Source: Bacteroidetes bacterium MED-G20
Lineage (GTDB): Bacteria; Bacteroidota; Bacteroidia; Flavobacteriales_D; Parvicellaceae
DNA: 33,637 nucleotides
NCBI GenBank assembly: GCA_905181675.1
Contig: CAJIYZ010000087.1
Span: forward strand, 1-33,637
Reading direction: 5' to 3'
The translations under genes and the position numbers were made by a program. The notes below the pieces were generated by a model. The model saw nothing but the letters and a program-made list of their open reading frames with translations. It ran no database searches and was not told where the DNA came from. This document shows positions 8,389 through 16,496 of this stretch, in pieces (positions within the stretch are counted from its first letter, which is position 1; every line of letters starts with the position of its first letter).

Positions 8389-9576
8389 ATGAGTTTAAGA
8401 TTATTTAAAGTTTTATTTATTATTTCTTCTGTTTTGATTATTCAGAGCTGTAAAAAAAGTGGATGTACTGATCCTCAGGCATTAAACTATAATGTAGATG
8501 CTGAAAAAGAAGACAATAGCTGTCTTTATGAAGATTATGACAAATTATCTTTGCTTACTAACTTAGCTGACAATTATATTATTCCTTCGATGGATGCCTA
8601 CAAAAGTAAAGTTGCTAATTTAAACATTCATGTAGATTCATTTATAGAAAATCCAAGTATTTCCAACCTAACACTTCTAAGAACAAATTGGGAAGATGCA
8701 TTACTTAACTGGCAAGACATAGGTTTTTTAGACTTTGGTCCATCTGAATATATTTTATTAAGAAAACAAACCAATACATTCCCAATTGACACTACTGAAT
8801 TGAATAATTCTATTTCCATAGCCGATTGGAATTTAGAATATGCAAGTAGTTATGATTCCAAAGGTCTTCAAGCTTTAGACTACCTACTATTTAAACCTGG
8901 ACATACAGATAACCAATTAATTACTTATTTTCAGAACAATATAAATGCCAAAAACTATCTCAAGGCTTTGGCAGAAGATTTGAACCAAAATATTAACTAT
9001 GTTACCGATCAATGGGCAACCTACAGAGAAGATTTTATCAATGATTTTGAGGTTACTCAATCTAACTTTTCTACCAACTCACAAGGAAGTTCTATTAGTA
9101 ATATAATAAATGCATTGTGCTTACACTACGAATTTTACGTTAGAAGAGGAAAGGTAGGTCTTCCATTAGGCGTATTTAATGGTTTTTCACAATTAGAACT
9201 CCCTGGATTAGTAGAATGCTATTATTCTGGAAAATCTACACAAAATCTAGTGCGTTCTGTAACCTCTCTTAGAAAATATGTAAATGGTTCGAGTTACTTA
9301 AATAACGACAATGGAATTGGATTAGACGACTATATGGACTTTGTAACTGCTGAGCAAAATACCCAGCAGTTATCTAGAGTGATAGACAACCAATTTCTTG
9401 CTATATTTGAAGAATTAAATGGCATTAATGGGCCTCTAAGCGAAGAGATAATTAATAACAAGTCACAAGTATCCCAAACTTATCAAGAATTACAGCAATT
9501 AGTTCCATATATCAAAGTAGACATGACATCTGCATTGGGTGTTTTAATTACCTATCAAGACAATGACGGGGATTAA
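8389..9576 (+). CDS. Imelysin family lipoprotein (IrpA/ICMP-like)
   Basis: Start moved from 8347 to ATG 8389, giving MSLRLFKVLFIISSVLIIQSCKKSGC (lipobox). WEDALLNWQDIGFLDFGP and KGLQALDYLLF are imelysin-like. Confidence 0.85.
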   Translation: MSLRLFKVLFIISSVLIIQSCKKSGCTDPQALNYNVDAEKEDNSCLYEDYDKLSLLTNLADNYIIPSMDAYKSKVANLNIHVDSFIENPSISNLTLLRTNWEDALLNWQDIGFLDFGPSEYILLRKQTNTFPIDTTELNNSISIADWNLEYASSYDSKGLQALDYLLFKPGHTDNQLITYFQNNINAKNYLKALAEDLNQNINYVTDQWATYREDFINDFEVTQSNFSTNSQGSSISNIINALCLHYEFYVRRGKVGLPLGVFNGFSQLELPGLVECYYSGKSTQNLVRSVTSLRKYVNGSSYLNNDNGIGLDDYMDFVTAEQNTQQLSRVIDNQFLAIFEELNGINGPLSEEIINNKSQVSQTYQELQQLVPYIKVDMTSALGVLITYQDNDGD

Positions 9577-10954
9577 TAAATGGGTAAACCACTTAACTAA
9601 AAACCACGTTAGTATTTTTCCACTTTTAGTATTTCGAATCATTTTCGGAATAATGATGTTTTTCAGCACTTTAAGGTTTGCTTTAAAAGGGTGGATTTAT
9701 GACCTGTATGAAGTTCCTTCCTTTTTTTTTACTTACTATGGTTTTGATTGGATAAGTCCACTACCCTCTCCATATATGTATGTGGTATTTTCAATTCTAT
9801 TAATATCCTGCATATTTATAACTTTTGGTTTATTTTATAAATTTAATACCATAGTATTTTTTTCATTGTTTACCTACATAGAATTAATTGACAAAACCAA
9901 TTACTTAAATCATTATTATTTTATTTCACTAATTAGTTTGCTACTAATCTTCTTACCAGCCAATAGGAATTTTTCTTTGGACACTTATTTTGGGATTTGT
10001 AAAAGAAAAAACACAGTAAGTGCTTGGCAAATTAATATTGTTAAACTTCAAATAGGAATAGTATATTTTTTTGCTGGAATATCCAAACTTAATTACCACT
10101 GGTTAATTGAAGCACAACCCCTAATTAATTGGCTAAAACACCAGTCAGATTTTCCAATAATTGGGAAATTATTACTTTATGACTTTACAGCATACATATT
10201 TAGTTGGGTAGGTGCGATATTTGATATCTTAATATTTTTCCTGCTTATTTCTAGAAGATGGCGAGTAATTGGCTATTGTATAGCCTTTGTTTTTCATATT
10301 ATGACTGCAGTTATGTTTCCCATAGGCGTTTTTCCTTATGTTATGATTGCAAGTACATTAATATTCTTTAACGATAATTTTCACAAAAAAATAATTGATT
10401 TTATTTCTAAATATAGTTTACTTAAAAAAAGTCAATTCAATATAGAAGAACAAAATTATACATCTTCGAACAGTAATATATTAAAGGTTTTTTTAATAGG
10501 CTTTTTTACTGTTCAGTTCTTTTTACCTATGAGATTTATTCTATATCCAGGAAAATTATTTTGGACAGAACAAGGTTATAGATTTAGCTGGAGAGTAATG
10601 CTAATTGAAAAAGCTGGGTATTCTCAATTTTATATACACGAACCAAAAATGGATAGAAAAATGTTAATCCAAAATAGAGACTATTTAACACCACAACAAG
10701 AAAAAATGATGTCTACTCAACCAGATATGATTTTACAATATGCCCATTATCTATCCGATACCTTTAAGGATTCAACCATAATAGAATCTAATGGAGAAAT
10801 CATAAAAATGGGAGATAACCCAAAAATAACAGCCGATATTACAGTAAGTCTTTTTAACAAAGGCAGTAGAAAATTTATAGATCCAAAACAGAACTTATCT
10901 GAATCTAAAAGAGGTTTTACAAATAAAGAATGGATACTTGATTATGAAAATTAA
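9563..10954 (+). CDS. HTTM domain / vitamin-K-dependent gamma-carboxylase-like membrane protein
   Basis: Multi-TM; VKLQIGIVYFFAGISKLNYHWL and LYPGKLFWTEQGYRFSWRVMLIEKAGYSQF motifs of bacterial VKGC/HTTM proteins; overlaps the imelysin gene by 14 bp. Confidence 0.88.
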   Translation: MTGINKWVNHLTKNHVSIFPLLVFRIIFGIMMFFSTLRFALKGWIYDLYEVPSFFFTYYGFDWISPLPSPYMYVVFSILLISCIFITFGLFYKFNTIVFFSLFTYIELIDKTNYLNHYYFISLISLLLIFLPANRNFSLDTYFGICKRKNTVSAWQINIVKLQIGIVYFFAGISKLNYHWLIEAQPLINWLKHQSDFPIIGKLLLYDFTAYIFSWVGAIFDILIFFLLISRRWRVIGYCIAFVFHIMTAVMFPIGVFPYVMIASTLIFFNDNFHKKIIDFISKYSLLKKSQFNIEEQNYTSSNSNILKVFLIGFFTVQFFLPMRFILYPGKLFWTEQGYRFSWRVMLIEKAGYSQFYIHEPKMDRKMLIQNRDYLTPQQEKMMSTQPDMILQYAHYLSDTFKDSTIIESNGEIIKMGDNPKITADITVSLFNKGSRKFIDPKQNLSESKRGFTNKEWILDYEN

Positions 10955-13367
10955 ATTACTAGGTTTACTATTGTTTTTATCCATTCAAATTTTATCCCAA
11001 AAAGGTAAGATATCAGGATTTATCACCCAATCAAATAACAATCCATTAGCATACACTACAGTATATATAGAGAAAATAAATAAGGTTTTTTACACAAATA
11101 ATCTCGGGTTTTTTACGATTCCAAAAATCAACTACGGAGAGTATGTAATTAGTTATTATTTATCTGGTTTTACCAAAAAGAGCGATACCATAAATTTAAA
11201 CCAGTCCTACTTAAATTTACCGAAAATTATACTTGAAGAATTAAGCTATGATTTAAAAGAATATGAAATAAAACAAGACGAAGAATTCAATATTAGAAAG
11301 TTGCGAGCTATTGAAGGAGTTATGATTACTCAAGGTAAAAAAACAGAAGCTATTTCCGTGGAGTCTTTAGACGCTAATAAAGCTACCAACCAAAGTAGAC
11401 AGATTTACTCAAAAATACCGGGAATAAATATATGGGAAAGCGATGGTGCTGGAATTCAGTTGGGATTGGGAGGAAGAGGCTTAAACCCTAGTAGAAACTC
11501 CAATTACAACACAAGACAAAATGGATACGACATTAGTGCAGATGCTTTAGGTTATCCAGAAAGTTATTACAGTCCGCCATCTGAAGCAATTCAAGAAATT
11601 CAATTAATTAGAGGAGCTGCATCTTTACAATTTGGTCCGCAATTTGGTGGTTTGATAAATTTCAAATTAAAAGACGGTAATTCGAACAAAAAAATAGAAT
11701 CTGTTATTAGACATACAGTAGGTTCTTACAACTTAAATAATTCTTTTGTTAGTTTGGGTGGAACCAATAAAAAGTTCAAATACTATGGCTTTGCAAACTT
11801 TAAATTCGGAGATGATTGGCGGCCAAATTCTTCATTTAATTTAAAAAATGGATACTTGCATTTGACTTACTCCCCCAATGAGAAAACAAATTTAAATTTT
11901 GAGATTACTAAAATGAACTATCTAGCTCAACAACCTGGTGGTCTAACAGATCAAGCATTTACAATCAATCCTGACACATCATTTAGAAAACGAAATTGGT
12001 TTAAAGTAGATTGGAATTTGGCAGCATTTCAGTTAGATTATGAGTTTAATTCTAGTACTAGACTAAATTCTAGAACCTTTGGGTTAATTGCTTCTAGAGA
12101 ATCTTTGGGATATTTAGACCAAATAAACAGAATTGATCCAGGAGAGGATAGGAATTTAATTTCAGGTAAATTTAAAAATATTGGCAACGAAACTAGACTT
12201 ATTCATTTATACGAAAGAAATAAGTTGCCTTGGGCTTTTGTAGTTGGAACAAGAGTTTACAGAGGGAATAGTGAAAACACACAAGGAGAGTCCAATAATT
12301 TAAGTGGGCCAGATTTTTATTTCTCAAATAACACCTCTAGTATCTCATCTGACAATATAGAAAGTAATTATATTTTCCCAAGCTTTAACTTTTCTGTTTT
12401 TGCAGAACACATATTCAACATTACTGAAAAACTAAGCATTACACCTGGATTAAGGTATGAATATATTGCTACATCAGCTAATGGCGATTATAGAACAGCC
12501 TATAATGATCTTGCCGGTAATTTAATTTTTGATACTGTTACAAATATTAAAAGAGTAAACAATAGAGATTTACTTCTTACAGGAATTGGATTTAACTTTA
12601 AGTTAAATGAAGAAATTGAAATTTACGCCAACATTTCACAAAATTATAGAAGTGTGAATTTCACCGACATGCAAATAAGAAATCCTAATTTCAGAATTGA
12701 TCCTGTACTTAAAGATGAGCAAGGATACAATAGCGATTTAGGAATAAGAGGAAGATTAAAAGACGTCCTTTATTTTGATGCTTCTTTATTCTACTTGTTT
12801 TATAATAATAGAATTGGGAATACTATACAAATTGATTCCAATCTTTACAATACTTACCAGTACAGAACCAATATTTCTCAATCTAGAACCTATGGATTTG
12901 AATCTGTAGTAGAATGTGATTGGTGGAAAATATTTTCGGATAAAAAAGATTATAAATGGACAACATTTTTAAATATCGCTTACAACAATGCCATGTATAT
13001 CAGCTCTGATATTTCTGCATTTTATCGAAAAAAAGTGGAAATGGTTCCCCCGTTAATATTTAGATCCGGAATGACAGTAGGTGGTGATAAACTATCTATT
13101 TCCTACCAATATAGTTTTACAAAAGAACACTATTCAGACGCTACAAATTCAGATTCACAAATAAATGCCGTAGTAGGATTAATTCCTTCTTACTCAGTTA
13201 TGGACTTGTCTTTAAAATATACCTACAAAAAAATACAAATAGAGACTGGAATAAATAATATAAATAACGCATCGTACTTCACAAGAAGAGCTGTAGCTTA
13301 CCCTGGGCCAGGAATAATACCATCTATGCCTAGGAATTTTTACATTTGCCTACAAATAAAAATATAA
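10944..13367 (+). CDS. TonB-dependent receptor, FecA-like, with N-terminal carboxypeptidase-regulatory-like domain
   Basis: ATG 10944 gives MKIKLLGLLLFLSIQILSQKGKISGFI. Plug motif IQEIQLIRGAASLQFGPQFGGLINFKLK; beta-barrel pattern with C-terminal aromatic/hydrophobic strand. Confidence 0.93.
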   Translation: MKIKLLGLLLFLSIQILSQKGKISGFITQSNNNPLAYTTVYIEKINKVFYTNNLGFFTIPKINYGEYVISYYLSGFTKKSDTINLNQSYLNLPKIILEELSYDLKEYEIKQDEEFNIRKLRAIEGVMITQGKKTEAISVESLDANKATNQSRQIYSKIPGINIWESDGAGIQLGLGGRGLNPSRNSNYNTRQNGYDISADALGYPESYYSPPSEAIQEIQLIRGAASLQFGPQFGGLINFKLKDGNSNKKIESVIRHTVGSYNLNNSFVSLGGTNKKFKYYGFANFKFGDDWRPNSSFNLKNGYLHLTYSPNEKTNLNFEITKMNYLAQQPGGLTDQAFTINPDTSFRKRNWFKVDWNLAAFQLDYEFNSSTRLNSRTFGLIASRESLGYLDQINRIDPGEDRNLISGKFKNIGNETRLIHLYERNKLPWAFVVGTRVYRGNSENTQGESNNLSGPDFYFSNNTSSISSDNIESNYIFPSFNFSVFAEHIFNITEKLSITPGLRYEYIATSANGDYRTAYNDLAGNLIFDTVTNIKRVNNRDLLLTGIGFNFKLNEEIEIYANISQNYRSVNFTDMQIRNPNFRIDPVLKDEQGYNSDLGIRGRLKDVLYFDASLFYLFYNNRIGNTIQIDSNLYNTYQYRTNISQSRTYGFESVVECDWWKIFSDKKDYKWTTFLNIAYNNAMYISSDISAFYRKKVEMVPPLIFRSGMTVGGDKLSISYQYSFTKEHYSDATNSDSQINAVVGLIPSYSVMDLSLKYTYKKIQIETGINNINNASYFTRRAVAYPGPGIIPSMPRNFYICLQIKI

Positions 13368-13377
13368 ACTCTTAATT

Positions 13378-13812
13378 ATGGATATCTATGACATTTCATT
13401 TATTTTTTCAACTTTTTGGGTAGGACCATTTTGGATAGCAATGCTGATAAATCCTGAGAAAGAAAAAACAAAAAAACTACTTTCTGGACCTTGGTTTTTT
13501 CTAGGACCAATCGCTTTTTGGTTTCTAATCATGGGTTATAATCCTCAAGGTTTAATTGATCTCTTTTCAGGCTCTTCAGATTCAACAGGGTTTATTGAAG
13601 GATTGGCTGCTAGTGTTGGAACAAAAGCTGGAATTACTGCAACATGGGCACATATGGTTGCAGGCGATATTTTTGTAACTAGATGGATATGGAGAAAAAG
13701 TTTAGAAATAAAGTCTAACATATGGGTTACAAGATTATCAATATTTTTTGGGGTTATGCTTATGCCAATTGGACTTGGGATTTTTGCAGTAAGCAATTTC
13801 TCTAAAAAGTGA
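13378..13812 (+). CDS. ABA4-like family protein (DUF4281)
   Basis: 4-TM 144-aa protein; FWVGPFWIAMLINP, FLGPIAFW, TWAHMVAGDIFVTRWIW resemble the ABA4-like family. Confidence 0.75.
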   Translation: MDIYDISFIFSTFWVGPFWIAMLINPEKEKTKKLLSGPWFFLGPIAFWFLIMGYNPQGLIDLFSGSSDSTGFIEGLAASVGTKAGITATWAHMVAGDIFVTRWIWRKSLEIKSNIWVTRLSIFFGVMLMPIGLGIFAVSNFSKK

Positions 13813-14264
13813 TTTTAAGAACTTTATTATTTTTAATAATTAACTTTTTAAGTCTGTATTTAGGAATAATTCTTTCTGGGGATGGTGGAACTTCAGAATG
13901 GTATTCTAGTTTAACTAAAGCACCATGGGAACCTGATGGATGGGTTTTTGGTGCAGCTTGGACTATCATTATGATCTGCTTTGCTTTCTACATGAGTATT
14001 TCTTGCCAGTACAGATTCAGGAAAAAGTTAATAAAACTATATGTAGCTCAGTTAATTCTAAATATTTCTTGGAATCCTATCTTTTTTAATCTTCACTATG
14101 TATTGCTTGGGCTTATTACAATATTAAGTTTAACTTTTATAATCGGTTTTATACTTTTTTCATATTGGAGAGAATTAAAATTAAATTCTGTCTTAATACT
14201 ACCCTATCTAATTTGGCTTATAATTGCTTCATCATTAAATGGATATATTTTTTTTAATAACTAA
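13809..14264 (+). CDS. TspO/MBR family protein
   Basis: WYSSLTKAPWEPDGWVFGAAWTIIMICFAFYMS and LILNISWNPIFF motifs; 5 TM; GTG start overlapping upstream TGA (GTGA). Confidence 0.88.
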   Translation: MILRTLLFLIINFLSLYLGIILSGDGGTSEWYSSLTKAPWEPDGWVFGAAWTIIMICFAFYMSISCQYRFRKKLIKLYVAQLILNISWNPIFFNLHYVLLGLITILSLTFIIGFILFSYWRELKLNSVLILPYLIWLIIASSLNGYIFFNN

Positions 14265-14297
14265 TTAGGATATATTATTTTAAGATTCAAATCCTTT

Positions 14298-14314
14298 TTT
14301 AACTTTATGTTAAA
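14298..14314. promoter_or_regulatory. Inverted repeat TTTAAC-N5-GTTAAA upstream of lipoprotein gene
   Basis: Perfect 6-5-6 palindrome 14 nt upstream of ATG 14329. Confidence 0.3.
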
Positions 14315-14328
14315 CAATAATTAATAAA

Positions 14329-14730
14329 ATGGAAAGCTTTAAAATTTTATTCACTGTTATAATATTTAGTTCATTATTCTCTTGCGCAAAAAGTGAAGGA
14401 GTTGGAGGAAGAGCATCTATAGAAGGAAAAGTCATGGTAGATAACATAAATATTTTAGGAAATATTGTGGATAGTTATGAAGCGCAAGACTTAGAAGTTT
14501 TTATAATTTACGGACAAGAAAACAATACCCACAACGACGATGTTAACACAAGCTATGATGGTTCATTTGAATTTAAATATTTAAACACTGGCAACTACGA
14601 GATATTTCTATACAGTGATTGTATGAATTGTGCAAAAGGACAAGACAGTTTAATTTCTAGGAATATTACTATCGAGGATAGCAAAGAAATTATTAAAATT
14701 GACACTATACGTATTGCAAATTTTATTTAA
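14329..14730 (+). CDS. Small lipoprotein with beta-sandwich-like domain
   Basis: Lipobox LFSC; ASIEGKV...YDGSFEFKYLNTGNYEIFLYSDC resembles SdrD-B/CarboxypepD-reg-like folds. Confidence 0.65.
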   Translation: MESFKILFTVIIFSSLFSCAKSEGVGGRASIEGKVMVDNINILGNIVDSYEAQDLEVFIIYGQENNTHNDDVNTSYDGSFEFKYLNTGNYEIFLYSDCMNCAKGQDSLISRNITIEDSKEIIKIDTIRIANFI

Positions 14731-15377
14731 TGAAGTCTATTGTTTATTTGCTATTACTAATTTCTCCTGCTTTTGTATTTTCTCAAGAAATAGCACAAGA
14801 TTTCGGAACTTGGTCCAAATTAAAAACTAGCTTAAAAATCAATAAAAAAACCTTATTTTCTAATAAAACAGAAATTAGAACATTTGACAACTCCAGACAA
14901 ATGTCTCAGTTTTACACTCAATTTTCAATCAATAAAAAGTTAAATAAAAAAATAACTACCAGTTTTGCATGGCGATTTAAAGTTTTAAATGAAGAATTTT
15001 CTTACATAATTGCCAATAGATTCCATAATGATTTGAATTTCAAACATAAATTTTCAGATCTATCTTTTAATTTCAGACTCCGAACACAAATAAACTTTGA
15101 CCGTTATAGTAGCAATGATTTATATGAAAGAACTAGATTAAAGATGAATTACAAAATCAATAAAAAAATTGCATTTTATATTTACCAAGAGTTGTACTTT
15201 TTATTAAGCCCATCGGATAACTACTTCTTTAATAAGACAAGATTTGGATCTGGAATTAAGTACGAACTAAATAAAAAAACAGATTTGGAGATTAAATATT
15301 TAAAAATAAATGATATTAATGTAGAAAACCCAATTTCTTTAAACGTATTAGGACTAAAGATATCTCACCAATTTTAA
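14730..15377 (+). CDS. DUF2490 family outer-membrane protein
   Basis: Signal peptide MKSIVYLLLLISPAFVFSQ; DFGTWSKLKTSLKINKKTLFSNKTEIR and beta-strand pattern ending ...GLKISHQF; TAATG overlap with upstream gene. Confidence 0.72.
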   Translation: MKSIVYLLLLISPAFVFSQEIAQDFGTWSKLKTSLKINKKTLFSNKTEIRTFDNSRQMSQFYTQFSINKKLNKKITTSFAWRFKVLNEEFSYIIANRFHNDLNFKHKFSDLSFNFRLRTQINFDRYSSNDLYERTRLKMNYKINKKIAFYIYQELYFLLSPSDNYFFNKTRFGSGIKYELNKKTDLEIKYLKINDINVENPISLNVLGLKISHQF

Positions 15378-15383
15378 AAGTAT

Positions 15384-15403
15384 AATACCATTTTATAGGT
15401 ATT
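15384..15403. promoter_or_regulatory. Inverted repeat AATACC-N8-GGTATT upstream of hemerythrin gene
   Basis: AATACC ATTTTATA GGTATT; same element and same downstream spacing as 7016-7035. Confidence 0.5.
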
Positions 15404-15432
15404 GATAAAAAGTAAGGAAATCAATTAATTTG
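15402..15432 (+). promoter_or_regulatory. Putative promoter for hemerythrin operon (TTG-N20-TTAATTTG)
   Basis: TTG 15402-15404; TTAATTTG 15425-15432, imperfect TAnnTTTG; 16 nt upstream of ATG 15449. Confidence 0.4.
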
Positions 15433-15448
15433 CTTAAAAGTATTTTAA

Positions 15449-16168
15449 ATGATATCGACTTTATATTCACCAAAATTTATAACCAAATACAATAGAAATA
15501 TTAACCACCTATTTAATCGTTATGAAATTGCTCCAGAATCCACTGAAAATTTAAATGCAATTTGCACAAAAGAAGAAATCAATGTTGATTTATTAGCCGA
15601 TCTTATTAATTGTTATAATGATTTAGGTTTTTTAAAAAAAGCTAAATTTGGAAATTATAAAATTCCAGAGTTAGTAGATTATCTTGAAAGATCTCATAAA
15701 TATTATCTTGAAAAAAGAATTCCTGAGCTAGAACAAAGTCTTTTAAAACTAACCCAGCAAGAAAGTTTTTCATTTAATTATGTGCTAATTAATTTTTTCA
15801 AAGAGTACAAAAAAGATATTGTTTCACATTTTAAAACTGAAGATGAAATACTATTTCCATTTTGTAAGGTTTTGTATAATTATATGCAATTTAATACTCA
15901 AGAAGATTTAATATTCGTCCTTGAAAATCAGAAAAAAGCATTTGAACTTATGAAGCATCATAAAGACAATAAGGATGAAATTGATGACCTTCAAAGAGTT
16001 CTATTAAAATATTCTCCTAACGGAAAAAAACTATCTTACTTTGAAATATTTTTAAATCAAATGAGTATTTTCCAACAAGACTTAAAAATACATGCCGAGA
16101 TTGAAGAAAATGTTTTAATGAAAAAAACAATTGCCATTCTTAATAATCTTGAAATTAAAAATGTTTGA
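15449..16168 (+). CDS. Hemerythrin-like diiron domain protein
   Basis: Ordered His/acidic ligands: RSHKYYLE, SHFKTEDEILFP, KHHKDNKDE, IHAEIEENVL. Confidence 0.8.
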   Translation: MISTLYSPKFITKYNRNINHLFNRYEIAPESTENLNAICTKEEINVDLLADLINCYNDLGFLKKAKFGNYKIPELVDYLERSHKYYLEKRIPELEQSLLKLTQQESFSFNYVLINFFKEYKKDIVSHFKTEDEILFPFCKVLYNYMQFNTQEDLIFVLENQKKAFELMKHHKDNKDEIDDLQRVLLKYSPNGKKLSYFEIFLNQMSIFQQDLKIHAEIEENVLMKKTIAILNNLEIKNV

Positions 16169-16496
16169 CAATCATATAAAAAACGAAAAGCTTTTACACG
16201 AAAACAAAGTAGGAACTATAGTTCAGTGTAATTCATGTAAAAAGATTTCTATTATAGTTAACAATATTAACTATGTATGTGATGAGAAACAATACAATGA
16301 ACTTTTTCAAATTGTTGAAAATATAGACCAAAATTTAGAAGATTATATTTATAATATAATGGGAATTAACTATGTAATACTAAATACACCGTTAGACAAA
16401 GTAAATTTAATATTTAATTTAAATCAATTTGAAGACCTAACAGAACTGCTTAATCAAGCTAAATATATGTTAGAAGTACACAAACTGTTTTATTAA
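16161..16496 (+). CDS. Small DUF6686-like protein with CxxC motif
   Basis: ATG at 16161 overlaps hemerythrin stop by 8 nt; LLHENKVGTIVQCNSCKKISIIVNNINYVC. Confidence 0.55.
   Translation: MFDNHIKNEKLLHENKVGTIVQCNSCKKISIIVNNINYVCDEKQYNELFQIVENIDQNLEDYIYNIMGINYVILNTPLDKVNLIFNLNQFEDLTELLNQAKYMLEVHKLFY

Noticed and set aside
8628-8819. Reverse-strand 63-aa ORF
   Set aside because: Antisense shadow within the imelysin gene.
9843-9862. AATAC-CATA-GTATT palindrome resembling the AATACC element
   Set aside because: Inside the HTTM coding sequence with different spacing and no adjacent promoter; likely chance.
13545-13796. Reverse-strand 83-aa ORF
   Set aside because: Antisense shadow of the ABA4-like gene.
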